The notes: a model not told the origin generated them from the letters alone. A DNA stretch of 64,000 nucleotides from Sulfotelmatobacter sp049792875 (GCA_049792875.1 JBARBI010000124.1:7346-71345), one strand, 5' to 3'. Counted from the stretch's first letter, positions 23,560-33,504 are shown. Numbers and translations are program-made.

Positions 23560-25614
23560 ATGCCAAAACAATTTCAGACATTCTTCCTCACTGCTTTTGC
23601 CTGTGTTCTATCGGCCCCCGCCGTCGCCACCGCGCAGCAACCCGCGAGCGCCGCCACATCCCCGATGGTGGAGGAGGGCAAGTTCACCCTGCACAAATTC
23701 GAACAGGCCATCGGCCAGGAGACCTACGAAATCCGGCGTGGCGGCGATTCCATCGCCGTGAAAATCGATTTCAAGTTTACCGACCGCAACACCGCTGTTC
23801 CTCTCGCGGCAACTTTCCGAGGAGCTCTGGATCTGACGCCCCTGGCGTTCGAAATCAAGGGCAATACCGCACGCGCTGTATCGCTTGACGAAGCCGTGAC
23901 CATCGATGCGGGCAAGGTTCATTTCCGCACCCGTGATAAGGAGAGTGATCTCGCCGTGCCCTCCGAGCCTTTCTTCACGATTGCTGGCTACGCTCCGACG
24001 ACCATGCAGATGCTCATGGTGCGGTATTGGGCTACGCACGGTTCGCCGGCGCAACTGGCCACGCTTCCGAGCGGCACCGTGAAAGTGGAACCTCGCGGGC
24101 AAGACACGATTCACGTGGGCACGAAAGACGAAAAGCTTGACCGGTACACGATCGAAGGTCTGATCTGGGGGCGCGAGACGCTGTGGTTTGACGGGAGCCG
24201 CAATCTCGTCGCCGCGATCACGACCGACGCCGAATTCGATCACTTTGAAGCGGTCCGCGAAGGTTACGAGAGCGCTCTTGGCGATTTCGTCGGGCGTGCC
24301 GGAGCGGACGGCATGAAGGCTCTCGCCGACGTCTCCGAAGGAATCTCGGGAAGCCGCGCCTCGACGCTTGTCCTCCTGGGTGGCACGTTGATTGATGGAA
24401 GCGGCGCCCCACCCGTGCCGGACGCTGCAGTGGTCATTCATAACGGACGCATCGTCGCCGTGGGGCCGCGATCAAGGGTGAAAATTCCCAAGCATGCAAC
24501 CGTGGTGGACGCGCACGGCAAAACGATTCTTCCCGGCCTCTGGGACATGCACGCCCACTTCGAGCAGGTCGAGTGGGGGCCCATCTATCTGGCGGCAGGC
24601 GTGACCACAGTGCGCGACTGCGGGAACGAATTTGAGTTCATCACGGCCGTTCGCGACTCCATCGCGCAGGGACGCGGCCTTGGTCCGCGGTTGCTGCTGG
24701 CGGGCATTGTCGACGGCACGGGCACCTACACGATCGGCGTCGAACGCGTCGACACATCGGAGCAGGCGCGCACGTGGACCGACCGTTACCACGCAGCGGG
24801 CTTCCAGCAGATGAAGATTTACAGTTCCGTCAAGCTCGACGAACTGAAGGTCGTCGCGGACGAAGCTCATCGTCTGGGAATGACCGTGACGGGACATGTC
24901 CCGGAAGGATTGGACGCCTACCAGACAATCGAAGCGGGACAGGATCAAATCAACCACATCGGCTACATCGCCGACATCATGCACACGCCGTTTCCCGCGG
25001 ACATGAGCCGGATCGACAAGATGAAAGCGGTGGCCAATCTTGACCTTAACTCCGCCGACGCGCAGAAGGCGCTGGCGTTCCTGAAAGATCATCGCACCGT
25101 AGTCGATCCGACCATCGCGCTGTCAGAATTTTTCACTTTCACTACCGCGAAACCTCCCGCCAGCTTTGAGCCCGGCGTCAACAAGGTTGCTCCCGAACTC
25201 GCGCAACAACTCACTGACGTGGCGCCACCGACCGAGCGCTCAGAGATCGGGGAGAAGGTCTACGAGAAGGAATTGGCCATCGTCGGAGCGCTGCATCGGG
25301 CGGGGATTCCGGTGGTCGCCGGCACCGATCAGACGGTTCCGGGCCATAGCCTGCACCGCGAAATCGAGTTGTACGTACAGGCGGGTTTCACTCCGATGGA
25401 GGCGATCCAGGCTGCAACCATCGTGCCCGCGCGGGCCATGGGACTTGAGAAGGAATCCGGGACCATCGAAAAAGGAAAGCGCGGAGACGTTATTCTGGTC
25501 GATGGCAACCCGCTGGAGGACATTCACAAGATCCGCAACGTCGAGCACGTGATCACCAACGGCATCATGTACCGCACCGCAGAGCTTTGGCAGAGCGTCG
25601 GGTTCAAGCCGTGA
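23560..25614 (+). CDS. Exported amidohydrolase family protein
   Basis: A 684-residue protein. It has a Sec signal (MPKQFQTFFLTAFACVLSAPAVATA), an unusual N-terminal beta-rich domain (about 35-265), and an amidohydrolase TIM-barrel (270-684) with WDMHAHFEQ (metal His pair), GHVPEG, NHIGY and GTDQTVPGHSLHREI (catalytic Asp). The C-terminal PARAMGLEKESGTIEKGKRG and DVILVDGNPLEDI are typical of imidazolonepropionase/prolidase-like hydrolases. The substrate is unknown; Acidobacteria-type genomes carry many exported paralogues. A second one is at 37345. Confidence 0.87.
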   Translation: MPKQFQTFFLTAFACVLSAPAVATAQQPASAATSPMVEEGKFTLHKFEQAIGQETYEIRRGGDSIAVKIDFKFTDRNTAVPLAATFRGALDLTPLAFEIKGNTARAVSLDEAVTIDAGKVHFRTRDKESDLAVPSEPFFTIAGYAPTTMQMLMVRYWATHGSPAQLATLPSGTVKVEPRGQDTIHVGTKDEKLDRYTIEGLIWGRETLWFDGSRNLVAAITTDAEFDHFEAVREGYESALGDFVGRAGADGMKALADVSEGISGSRASTLVLLGGTLIDGSGAPPVPDAAVVIHNGRIVAVGPRSRVKIPKHATVVDAHGKTILPGLWDMHAHFEQVEWGPIYLAAGVTTVRDCGNEFEFITAVRDSIAQGRGLGPRLLLAGIVDGTGTYTIGVERVDTSEQARTWTDRYHAAGFQQMKIYSSVKLDELKVVADEAHRLGMTVTGHVPEGLDAYQTIEAGQDQINHIGYIADIMHTPFPADMSRIDKMKAVANLDLNSADAQKALAFLKDHRTVVDPTIALSEFFTFTTAKPPASFEPGVNKVAPELAQQLTDVAPPTERSEIGEKVYEKELAIVGALHRAGIPVVAGTDQTVPGHSLHREIELYVQAGFTPMEAIQAATIVPARAMGLEKESGTIEKGKRGDVILVDGNPLEDIHKIRNVEHVITNGIMYRTAELWQSVGFKP

Positions 25615-25936
25615 ATGTCTTGTGGCCCGACCGGGCCGCAGGCCGGGTGCTTTTGGATGGTCCGGCGCCTTCGCTTGATGGGCTGTCCTTGGGTGCCGCA
25701 GGGTGGTGCGGGCTTTTGGGTGGCGCAGCGCTTAGAGCGCTGCGAAAGGTGTCAGAAAAAGAAATGCGGCGTTAAGCCGCCAAGTTACCTCAGTGGCTCA
25801 AGCCAGTCACGCTGCCTGTCTGAAATCGCGGCGCTAAAGCGCGGCGCCACCTTAAATCTCAAACTGCTTCCCAACCCCGCCTGCAAGAGTCGCCTCGATT
25901 TGAAACCTTCTCCGTTCTGCTGCTAGTCTCCCTGCT
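25615..25936. repeat. Family B REP region between amidohydrolase and aminotransferase
   Basis: A 322-base gap with no gene. At 25718-25854 it holds GGGTGGCGCAGCGCTTAGAG at one end and GCGGCGCTAAAGCGCGGCGC followed by CACC at the other, with GGCGTTAAGCCGCC and GTGGCTCAAGCC words between. It is a complete inverted REP pair like that at 22660-22801. Confidence 0.75.
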
Positions 25937-27262
25937 ATGGCAGACCGTGCATCGTCCAAACCCAAGAAAACCAGGAAATCTCCGACTCGGGCTTCCGGGA
26001 GATCCTCTCGCCTCGATCATTCCAAGTCCCCACTTCTCGCAAAGAACGCGAGAAATGGGGCACCCGCGGTTTCGGGGAAACATTTTCTCAGCGACAAGGT
26101 AGGGCACTTTACTGAGTCCGTCATTCGAGAGATGACGCGGCAGGCGATGCTCCACGGCGCGGTAAACCTGGCGCAGGGGTTCCCGGACTTCCCTGCTCCG
26201 GCCGACATCAAGCAGGCCGCGCAGCAGGCGGTTGCAGCCGATGTGAATCAGTACGCAATCACCTGGGGCGCGAAGAATCTCCGGAACGCGATCGCCCGGC
26301 AGATGGGCGTGTGGCAGGGGATTACCGTTGATCCCGAAAAAGAGATCACGGTGTGCTGCGGGTCCACCGAGGCGATGATTTCCACTCTGCTCGCGGTGTG
26401 CAATGCGGGCGATGAGGCCGTGATCTTCGAGCCATTCTACGAGAATTACGGGCCCGACTCGGTGTTGAGCGGGGCAAAGCCGAAGTTTGTGAAGCTGCGT
26501 CCACCGAAGAATGACGACGGTGAGTGGACGTTCGACGAAAAGGAATTGCGGCGCGCGTTCGACAAGCATACGAAAGCGATCATCCTCAACACGCCCAACA
26601 ATCCGACAGGCAAGGTTTTCACACGAGCAGAGCTGGAACTGATCCGCGATCTCTGCGTCGAGTTCGATGTGCTGGCCATTACAGACGAAATCTACGAGCA
26701 CATTCTCTACGACGGGATGGAGCATGTCTCCATGGTTTCGCTCGAGGGAATGCGCGAGCGAACCGTGACCATCAACGGCATGTCGAAAACCTACAGTGTG
26801 ACCGGATGGCGCGTGGGATGGGCGGTTGCGCCGGAGAGGATTACGAACGCCATCCGCAAGGTGCACGATTTTCTGACCGTGGGCGCGCCCGCGCCCCTGC
26901 AAGAAGCCGGCGCGGCGGCCTTAAGCTTGCCCGCAGAGTATTATGCGAATCTGGCCAAGGGATACGGGGTGCGGCGCGATCATCTAATACCCTCCCTGAC
27001 CGCCGCCGGATTCAAGTGTTTCCGTCCTCGGGGTGCGTATTACGTGATGACCGATATTTCAGCATTCGGGTTCAAGGACGATGTTTCGTTTGCGAAATAT
27101 CTGGTGCAGGAGATCGGAGTGGCAAGCGTTCCAGGATCGAGTTTCTATCGCGATCCGCGGGATGGAGGGCAGCAGGTGCGGTTCGCATTCTGCAAGAAGC
27201 CGGAGACCCTGGATGAAGCGGCCCGCCGGCTGGGTAAGTTGCGAGTGATGTCGAGAGCATAA
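25937..27262 (+). CDS. Class I/II PLP aminotransferase with palindrome-encoded insert
   Basis: Fold-type I aminotransferase (441 residues), closest in pattern to the kynurenine/methionine aminotransferase group: VNLAQGFPDFPAP, NQYAITWGAKNLRNAIA, ILNTPNNPTGKVF, ITDEIYEHI, PLP Lys in INGMSKTYSVTGWRVGW, and C-terminal VRFAFCKKPETL. Residues 1-30 are a basic Ser/Lys/Arg tail. Residues 31-43 (SPLLAKNARNGAP) are coded by the same family A palindrome as in pheT and in the same frame. The insert falls outside the conserved fold, which begins near residue 50. The amino donor is not deducible. Confidence 0.9.
   Translation: MADRASSKPKKTRKSPTRASGRSSRLDHSKSPLLAKNARNGAPAVSGKHFLSDKVGHFTESVIREMTRQAMLHGAVNLAQGFPDFPAPADIKQAAQQAVAADVNQYAITWGAKNLRNAIARQMGVWQGITVDPEKEITVCCGSTEAMISTLLAVCNAGDEAVIFEPFYENYGPDSVLSGAKPKFVKLRPPKNDDGEWTFDEKELRRAFDKHTKAIILNTPNNPTGKVFTRAELELIRDLCVEFDVLAITDEIYEHILYDGMEHVSMVSLEGMRERTVTINGMSKTYSVTGWRVGWAVAPERITNAIRKVHDFLTVGAPAPLQEAGAAALSLPAEYYANLAKGYGVRRDHLIPSLTAAGFKCFRPRGAYYVMTDISAFGFKDDVSFAKYLVQEIGVASVPGSSFYRDPRDGGQQVRFAFCKKPETLDEAARRLGKLRVMSRA
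26026..26065 (+). repeat. Family A palindrome inside the aminotransferase gene
   Basis: Arms CCCCACTTCTCGC (26028-26040) and GCGAGAAATGGGG (26048-26060) around AAAGAAC. It is identical to the pheT copy except one loop base, and is read in the same codon phase. Confidence 0.9.
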
Positions 27263-27492
27263 GCCCAAAGGACACTGAAGACGGTTGCGGCACGATCTTG
27301 GCAGCTGGGCTGGTTCGCGGCGTAGATCGCCGCACGGCAGCCAGTCCTATCGACCCAAGCTGTAGCCGGCCACCGTGAATGACGAAAAGGGGTAGCGCGA
27401 ACTCTCCACGCACCCCTTCATCACGATCACAAATCGGACAGCCGAGATCCTGCCCTGAGCAAGGTCGAAGGGCGGCTGTCGCTACGTGAGTC

Positions 27493-28005
27493 TTACTTTG
27501 CGATCACGCCGCAGGCTATGCGGTCGCCTGAATTACCCGACGGATCCGTCTTGTAGTCATCCGCTTTGGCGTGAACGACGATCGCGGCGCCGTTGGTGAG
27601 AAGTGAGTGGGGTCCGTCCTTGAGAGTGACCTCGCCGTCTTGGAGGCGGACGGAGGCTTTGCCGTCCGCGGCGACGGTGAAGTTCTTCATATCGCCGGCA
27701 TGGTGGCCGTCCGGACTATCGAAACCGTGCTTCTTGCCTTCAGGATTGAAATGTCCGCCGGCCGACTTGAAGTCGGGAGCCTCGCACTTCGGAACCTGAT
27801 GGAAGTGGATGGCATGCTCTCCCGGAGTAAGATCGTGGAGTTTGAGTTCCAGTGCGACACCCGGTCCCTGATCCCAAACAATGATGTCGCCGACAGATTT
27901 CCCCTGAGCATCTTTGAGTTCGACCTTGGTTTTGGCTGCGCTCCGGGATGGGAGGGCAACCAGCGCGAGGAACAATCCGAGAGTGAGATAAGCAAGGCGT
28001 TTCAT
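27493..28005 (-). CDS. sodC: Cu/Zn superoxide dismutase
   Basis: Exported Cu/Zn SOD of 170 residues with Sec signal MKRLAYLTLGLFLALVALPSRSAA. Copper ligands are HAIHFHQ and IVVHAKADD; the zinc-loop ligands are in GGHFNPEGKKHG and HHAGDMKN with an Asp. The disulfide Cys are PKCEAP and RIACGVI. It detoxifies periplasmic superoxide. AGGAGGCTCG precedes the ATG. It is convergent with the aminotransferase and divergent from the zapB-like gene. Confidence 0.95.
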   Translation of the reverse strand: MKRLAYLTLGLFLALVALPSRSAAKTKVELKDAQGKSVGDIIVWDQGPGVALELKLHDLTPGEHAIHFHQVPKCEAPDFKSAGGHFNPEGKKHGFDSPDGHHAGDMKNFTVAADGKASVRLQDGEVTLKDGPHSLLTNGAAIVVHAKADDYKTDPSGNSGDRIACGVIAK

Positions 28006-28153
28006 GGGTTCGAGCCTCCTTGGCAGCAGGCATTATAGCCAATCCCGCGATGAGAATTGAATCGACAGGTCGAGGACATGGGATGAGTTGTCCACAAAAA
28101 TGTGGAGTATACTGCGAACAAGTTCCAGAAATCTTCTGGGGAAGAGTGCAATC

Positions 28154-28441
28154 ATGGCGTTGAATGCGGTCGAGCAGGTGGCAGAGCAGGTTCCGGCTGA
28201 CGATTTTCAGGCGCTCGAAGACAAGATTTATCGCACCATAGAGATGTACAAAGCGGCACGGCAGGGCCAGGCTGCGGCTGAACGCGACGCGCAGCGCCTG
28301 CGACAGCAGATGGAAGACCGTGAGGAAGAACTGGTCAGGCTGCGGCGCGAGGCGGTGCAGTTGAAGAAAGAACGCGAGGAGATCCGCGGGCGTGTCGAGA
28401 AGATGCTGCAGCAGATCGAGTCGATTGCTGAGGCCAGCTAA
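28154..28441 (+). CDS. ZapB-like coiled-coil cell division protein
   Basis: A 95-residue protein that is almost wholly coiled coil (residues 20-90, heptads of Leu, Ala and Arg/Glu such as RLRQQMEDREEELVRLRREA). It lies 61 bases upstream of zapA on the same strand, which fits a ZapB-type or FtsL-like division role. Sequence alone shows only coiled coil, so the division link is inferred from its neighbour. ATG 28154 follows GGGGAAGAG. Confidence 0.7.
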   Translation: MALNAVEQVAEQVPADDFQALEDKIYRTIEMYKAARQGQAAAERDAQRLRQQMEDREEELVRLRREAVQLKKEREEIRGRVEKMLQQIESIAEAS

Positions 28442-28502
28442 GCAACTGTAGATTGCCGCGGAAAGAGGCGTACCCGGCTACGTCTCCACGGAGAACGGGT
28501 CT

Positions 28503-28838
28503 ATGGCTACGGCGACAAAGGATCAGACGATGAAGGACACGCAGAACGCCAGCGTACGGGTGGAGATTTTTGACCAAGCGTACAACCTGCGCGGATCCGA
28601 TCCGGAGTACATTCTGAAGCTGGCGGAGTATGTCGACGCCAAGATGCGCGCTGTGGCTGAGGCAACCAACACGATCGATACCGTGCGTCTGGCCGTGCTG
28701 GCGGCCTTGAATATCGCCGACGAATATCACCAGCTTAAGAAAAGACAGGACAGCGGGGCAACCGACTACCTGAAGCGGGCGCATCTATTAGCAGATGCGC
28801 TGGATGAAGTGCTGGGCGAAAACCGCAAGGCAGGATAG
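28503..28838 (+). CDS. zapA: Cell division protein ZapA
   Basis: A 111-residue FtsZ-binding protein. The N-terminal beta-strand domain is VRVEIFDQAYNLRGSDPEYILKLAEYVDAKM, followed by a dimerising helix with IDTVRLAVLAALNIADEYHQLK. ZapA bundles FtsZ filaments at the division site. The last 44 bases overlap the next gene, a VWFA protein, suggesting translational coupling. No 6S RNA was recognised next to it. Confidence 0.9.
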   Translation: MATATKDQTMKDTQNASVRVEIFDQAYNLRGSDPEYILKLAEYVDAKMRAVAEATNTIDTVRLAVLAALNIADEYHQLKKRQDSGATDYLKRAHLLADALDEVLGENRKAG

Positions 28839-29814
28839 TCTGCGGCGTAGCGGGAAAAGCTTCCTCATTTTTGCGTTGCTCGGCGGCATCGCTCTTCCGC
28901 AAGAAACCACACTCCGTTCTCAATCCAATGTCGTGCTGGTTCCGGCCCTGGTAAAAGACCAGCAGGGTGGAATCCTCTATGGACTGCAGGCCAAGGACTT
29001 CATCGTGGAAGATAACGGCGTGGAGCAGTCCGTGCGCCTCGATGAGGCACCCGAGGGGCAACCGATCTCGCTGGTCGTCGCGATCCAGCGAGGCCGGCGC
29101 GCTTACGCCGAGTTCCCCCGGATACAAGGGTTGAAGTCGATGCTCGACCCGCTGTTCAGCCTGGGAACGGCCCGCGTTGCCGTCGTCGCATTCGACAGCC
29201 AAGTGGAGATCACAAGAAACTTCACCCAGGACGCGACCCTGGTGGAAGACGCCCTCAGAAATCTGCAACCGGGAGATGAAGGAGCGGTGATCCTCGATGC
29301 AATCGATTCCTCCATCAACCTGCTCAAGAAGGAACCGCAGGAGCGGCTCCGCGTGCTGCTGCTGATCAGTGAAACCCGCGACCACGGCAGCCACGGAAAG
29401 ATCGACGACATCGTGGCCGCCATCGGGCCGAGCAACGCCGTGATGTACGCCCTGGCATTTTCGCCCGCGCTCTCCAACATCCTCGACACCGAACGCGGCA
29501 CCAACAAGAACGAGATGCATCCGGTCTTCAACATTGGCGATCTCATGTACCGAACGGCGCAGGCCATGCGGAAAAATGTTCCGAGCACGATCGCTTCCAT
29601 GACAGGCGGCGAGTACGAACTCTTCGCAACGCGAAAGAAATTCGAAGGCCGAATGACTGACTTCACCAATCATCTGCACAGCCGCTATCTGTTGAGCTTC
29701 GCTCCCCAGAGTCCCCGCCCCGGTCTGCATCAGATTCGAGTGAAACTTAAGAACGCTGGGGAGGGAACGGTGTTGGCCCGCAGCAGCTATTGGGCCGAGG
29801 CGACCAAGGAATGA
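28795..29814 (+). CDS. VWFA-related domain protein 1
   Basis: A 339-residue secreted protein of the acidobacterial VWFA-related family: hydrophobic leader (KSFLIFALLGGIALPQ), then VVLVPALVKDQQGGILYGLQ, KDFIVEDNGVEQ, a von Willebrand A fold and a C-terminal strand region (SRYLLSFAPQSPRPGLHQIRV). The MIDAS position reads VVAIQRGRRA, so the metal site DxSxS is lost. The start overlaps zapA. Function is unknown; the family probably mediates protein-protein contacts in the periplasm. Confidence 0.8.
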   Translation: MRWMKCWAKTARQDSLRRSGKSFLIFALLGGIALPQETTLRSQSNVVLVPALVKDQQGGILYGLQAKDFIVEDNGVEQSVRLDEAPEGQPISLVVAIQRGRRAYAEFPRIQGLKSMLDPLFSLGTARVAVVAFDSQVEITRNFTQDATLVEDALRNLQPGDEGAVILDAIDSSINLLKKEPQERLRVLLLISETRDHGSHGKIDDIVAAIGPSNAVMYALAFSPALSNILDTERGTNKNEMHPVFNIGDLMYRTAQAMRKNVPSTIASMTGGEYELFATRKKFEGRMTDFTNHLHSRYLLSFAPQSPRPGLHQIRVKLKNAGEGTVLARSSYWAEATKE

Positions 29815-29821
29815 GCGGGGC

Positions 29822-29898
29822 TAGGTACCTTGGGGGCTAAAACCCTCCCATAGAAATTGCGCTTTATCGCAGCGCTGAGAGCGCTGCGCCACCCAAAA
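29822..29898. repeat. Family B REP
   Basis: GGTACCTTGGGGGCTAAAAC and TTATCGCAGCGCTGAGAGCG followed by CTGCGCCACCCAAAAG. A single REP between convergent genes. Confidence 0.8.
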
Positions 29899-29942
29899 GC
29901 ACGCCGACGCAGCACATAAAATTGCCGCACTAGAATTACTGA

Positions 29943-32831
29943 CTACTCCACCCGTTGGCCTGGCGGGGCCTCGCCTTTGGCGTCGAGAACCTCGCGAACT
30001 TTCGCGACCAGGGAGGACAAGGTAAACGGCTTGGGCAGGAACCACAGGCCAGCGTCGAGCACTCCATAGTGGACGATGGCATTGTTGGTATAGCCGGAAA
30101 TGTAGAGCACTTTGATGTTCGGGGAAAACTGCAGGATCTGTTCGGCGAGTTGGCGGCCGTTCATGCGGGGCATGACAACGTCGGTAACCAGCAGGCGGAT
30201 GTCGCGATGGTTGGCCTTGCAGACGGCGAGCCCTTCCTCCGGACTACTGGCAACCAGTACCTTGTAGCCGCAATGAGTCAGCACCGAGGAACTGAGCTGG
30301 CGGAGCTGCGGGTCGTCTTCCACCAGAAGGATGGTCTCGGTTCCGCGTTGCACACTGCTGGGGCGGAGTTCAGAACCCGAAGCGTCGACGGGCTGGTCGA
30401 CGCGGGGAAGATAAATTTTGAAAGTCGTGCCCCGATCCAGCTCGCTGTAGACCCAGATGTAGCCGCCACTCTGTTTGACAATGCCGTACACCATCGAGAG
30501 GCCGAGGCCGGTACCTTTGCCCACTTCCTTCGTGGTGTAAAACGGCTCGAAAATGCGTGCTTGCGTTTCGGGACTCATCCCCTGGCCAGTATCACTCACC
30601 GCCAGCATGACATAGCGTCCGGGTTCCGCAGGCTGGTGACCACGGGCGTAGGTGTCGTCCAGCAGTGTGTTGGCGGTTTCCAGAGTGAGCTTTCCGCCGC
30701 GAGGCATGGCGTCGCGGGAATTGAGCGCCAGATTCATGATGACCTGCTCGATCTGGCCGGGATCCGCCTTCACCGAACCCAGGTCGCTCGCAGGTGCAGT
30801 CAGGACTTCGATGTCTTCTCCGATGAGACGCCGCAGCAAGGAGTCGAGATTCAGTAGAACGTCGTTCAGGTTGATCACGCGCGGGGAAAGAACCGTCTTA
30901 CGGCTGAAGGCGAGCAACTGGCGAGTGATGCCGGACGCTCGATCGGCGGCCGACTTGATCTGTACCGTGCTGTCGGCCAGCCGGCTGCCGGGAGGAAGTC
31001 CGTCGGCCAAGATCTGGGAGTACCCCAGGATGACAGTAAGCAGGTTATTGAAGTCGTGAGCCACTCCGCCGGCGAGACGCCCTACGGCTTCCATCTTCTG
31101 CGACTGCCGCAGCCTTTCTTCCAGGGCCACGCGCTCCGTGACGTCGTGGACGAGCGATGCCACACCGAGCACGCTTCCGGAATCGTCGACCAGCGGCGTG
31201 TTGTACCAGTCACAGGAAATAGTGAGCCCGCTTTTGGTGACGTTATCGTTCGTGTTTCGAGTTCCGCCCTTCTGGTCGAGGAGTTCGCGCCAGACCCGGT
31301 CCACGTGCGGGCGGAATTGTTGAGGAACAATGAAGCTCCCGTGCTTTCCGATGGCCTCCTGGCGTGAGTATCCGAAGATACGCTCCGCCGAGGGATTCCA
31401 GGCGGCCACGCGGAACTGGAGGTCCCATTCCACCACAGCCAGCGGAGTGTGTTCGAAGTGAATGTGCAGTTTCTGCTGGGACTGTCGCATTTCTTCTTCC
31501 GCAAGTTTTCGGTCCGAAATGTCGCGGCAGATGCCCAGCAGTCCAATGATCTGGCCGTCGGGGTCGCGATAAGGCCCCTTGGTTGCGAGGTAGGTGCGGG
31601 TCACCCCCGCGGCCGTCGCGGGTTCCTCGTAGGTTTGCGCCCCTCCTGAAGCAAGCACTACCCGGTCGCGCGCCCGAATCGCACGGCCCACCTCCGGATT
31701 GAACAGCTCAACGTCGTCCTTGCCCAGGACCTCGTCAATGCTCCGGCCGAGAAAACGGGCGCCCGCCGAGTTGATCATCAGGTAACGGCCCTCGAGATCT
31801 TTCACGAAGACCGCGTCCGTCGTACCCTCGGTGATGCCCTGCAATAGAGAGAGGTTCTTCTCGAGCTCGTGGGAACTGGTCAGCAACTGCCTCTGCACCA
31901 CGAACAGACGCCCGCTCGCAGCGGCAAAGGACACTAACACCAGCCCGACGGACCAGAGAAATTGTTCCTGGGCAATGCTGAGCACCAGCGGAAACACGAT
32001 CGCCGGAATCAGCAGCGGAGAAAATTGGGCAAGCAGCTGCAGGCTATGGGAACTGGTCTCATGCGCCGATGGCTCTTCGCGGTCCCTCCAGGTCCCGGCG
32101 ATCACGATCAGCAGACAGAAGCTAAGGGTCCAGGAGAGGTCTGGCCATTGCCCCTGCTGATAGTGTCCGGAAGCCTGATAGGCGAGGGTGGCATTGAGAA
32201 CGATCCCATGGACGGCCAGGAAGCCGCCCATGCGCAGGAAGAATGCTCTCTCGGTTCGATTGAAACTCAGCAGCCCGCGAATCAGAAAACTCAAAGCCAC
32301 CAGGCCAAAGAAAAGGATCCCCGCGTGCAGTGCACGGACCTGCATCGCCTGGCCCGAAGCCTGCCAGCGCGAGGGCACATAAATCTGCGACAACTCGACT
32401 GCCAGCGCGAGCATGCAGACTTGCACAAAATCACAGACCCGCAACCAACCGTATCCGCTGCCTGGGTCGCGTGGACTCAGAAACAGCGTCATCATGGCGG
32501 GCACGACCCAGAAGAAGACAAGCACGTCGCTCGGCCACAAGGTACCGAGGGGCGCGTGCAGATAGTCGTAATAGTCGGTGTAGAGAGCCTGGCCACTTGC
32601 GGCAATCAGGGCGGAGAGAGCGACCAGGCGCCACACGCGCCTGCCAAAGGGCCCGGCCTGGCGCGAAACTATCCAGCAGACGACAGCCGCTACCAGCGGT
32701 GCTGCCGTGTCGATCCAGTCGCCCCAAAGTGAAGCGGTGTCGGTGCCGTAGCGAAATGCCAGCACTCCCCCGTGCACAAGAATGAGGGTAGCCGCCGCCG
32801 CTAGCGCGGACGTTCGAATTTTGGACTTCAC
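29943..32831 (-). CDS. Membrane hybrid sensor histidine kinase with receiver domain
   Basis: A 962-residue two-component hybrid kinase. An N-terminal membrane sensor of about eight to nine helices (residues 1-310) is followed by PAS 1 (about 335-440), PAS 2 (about 455-570), HisKA with phosphoaccepting GGVAHDFNNLLTVILGY, HATPase_c (MNLALNSRDAM, DTGQGM, GKGTGLGLSMVYGIV), and a C-terminal receiver with phosphoacceptor LLVTDVVMPRMNG and FLPKPF. All key residues are intact. No cognate response regulator is adjacent, so output probably goes through the fused receiver or a distant partner. The signal is unknown. Confidence 0.93.
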   Translation of the reverse strand: MKSKIRTSALAAAATLILVHGGVLAFRYGTDTASLWGDWIDTAAPLVAAVVCWIVSRQAGPFGRRVWRLVALSALIAASGQALYTDYYDYLHAPLGTLWPSDVLVFFWVVPAMMTLFLSPRDPGSGYGWLRVCDFVQVCMLALAVELSQIYVPSRWQASGQAMQVRALHAGILFFGLVALSFLIRGLLSFNRTERAFFLRMGGFLAVHGIVLNATLAYQASGHYQQGQWPDLSWTLSFCLLIVIAGTWRDREEPSAHETSSHSLQLLAQFSPLLIPAIVFPLVLSIAQEQFLWSVGLVLVSFAAASGRLFVVQRQLLTSSHELEKNLSLLQGITEGTTDAVFVKDLEGRYLMINSAGARFLGRSIDEVLGKDDVELFNPEVGRAIRARDRVVLASGGAQTYEEPATAAGVTRTYLATKGPYRDPDGQIIGLLGICRDISDRKLAEEEMRQSQQKLHIHFEHTPLAVVEWDLQFRVAAWNPSAERIFGYSRQEAIGKHGSFIVPQQFRPHVDRVWRELLDQKGGTRNTNDNVTKSGLTISCDWYNTPLVDDSGSVLGVASLVHDVTERVALEERLRQSQKMEAVGRLAGGVAHDFNNLLTVILGYSQILADGLPPGSRLADSTVQIKSAADRASGITRQLLAFSRKTVLSPRVINLNDVLLNLDSLLRRLIGEDIEVLTAPASDLGSVKADPGQIEQVIMNLALNSRDAMPRGGKLTLETANTLLDDTYARGHQPAEPGRYVMLAVSDTGQGMSPETQARIFEPFYTTKEVGKGTGLGLSMVYGIVKQSGGYIWVYSELDRGTTFKIYLPRVDQPVDASGSELRPSSVQRGTETILLVEDDPQLRQLSSSVLTHCGYKVLVASSPEEGLAVCKANHRDIRLLVTDVVMPRMNGRQLAEQILQFSPNIKVLYISGYTNNAIVHYGVLDAGLWFLPKPFTLSSLVAKVREVLDAKGEAPPGQRVE

Positions 32832-33504
32832 TCCGACTTCTCCGGCGCGTCGCTGACCTGCCCGCGAGTACGCTTTGGGCCCGATGGTTGCGTCCTGAAT
32901 ATGAACTCATAGCTGGCCAGCAGAATCAAGTCCTTCCGTGGTCCGCAGGCGAACGCAAAGTTTTGCCTTTGCGTTTTTTGCAGTCAAGAGCTCTTCGGAT
33001 GAGCCTCCCTTGCTGTCGGACAGCGTTTTGAGGGCTTTCACTCTCTTTCGCGGACGCTCTGATGGTTTCCCCTCTGGCAAGCCTATTTCGGAATCCGGCA
33101 TTACTTTCGTTGCAAGCCACCTGCCAACTTTTTGCGGTCTTGCACTTGCCAAGCGCGTGGGATTTGCCTAGCATCCAGATTGAAAGCCGGCCTGCCGGGT
33201 TGGTGATGGCGGTAACCGATTTTTGAACCAATGCAGAATGAACGGGGACTCGACTCGAACTAGGATCCGGTGAGCGACGCTCCGCCATGCGGAGATGCCT
33301 AAAGGGTCTCGGCGGGTTCCCAACGTCTACCGACGGGTTCATTCTCGGCCCGTCACACGGCTTAGTGGGTCGGCTTGCTTTTTTCGTGCGGGGGCGGAGA
33401 TTCCTATCCGCCAAGGTTTTGATCCTGCTCGTGTCGTCCGCACGGTTTCTCCTGCTAAACTGATTGCAGTAGCAAATCTCTGCGTTTCCGCATCTAATTA
33501 AACT
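32832..33504. other. Gene-free region between histidine kinase and lgt
   Basis: About 670 bases with no convincing gene. It contains a strong plus-strand terminator-like hairpin (32952-32979), a GGCGGAGATTCCTATCCGCC inverted repeat near 33394-33413, and the divergent promoters of the kinase gene and lgt. Long frames on the minus strand have atypical composition and no ribosome binding site. Confidence 0.5.
32952..32979 (+). terminator. Terminator-like hairpin with no obvious plus-strand gene
   Basis: Arms AACGCAAAG (32952-32960) and CTTTGCGTT (32967-32975), loop TTTTGC, then a run of T to 32979. It is a textbook intrinsic terminator on the plus strand, yet the only nearby gene (the kinase) reads away on the minus strand. 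It may end a small RNA or an antisense transcript. Confidence 0.5.

Noticed and set aside
28442..28502. 6S RNA next to zapA, as in some bacteria.
   Set aside because: The gap is only 61 bases and shows no suitable long hairpin.
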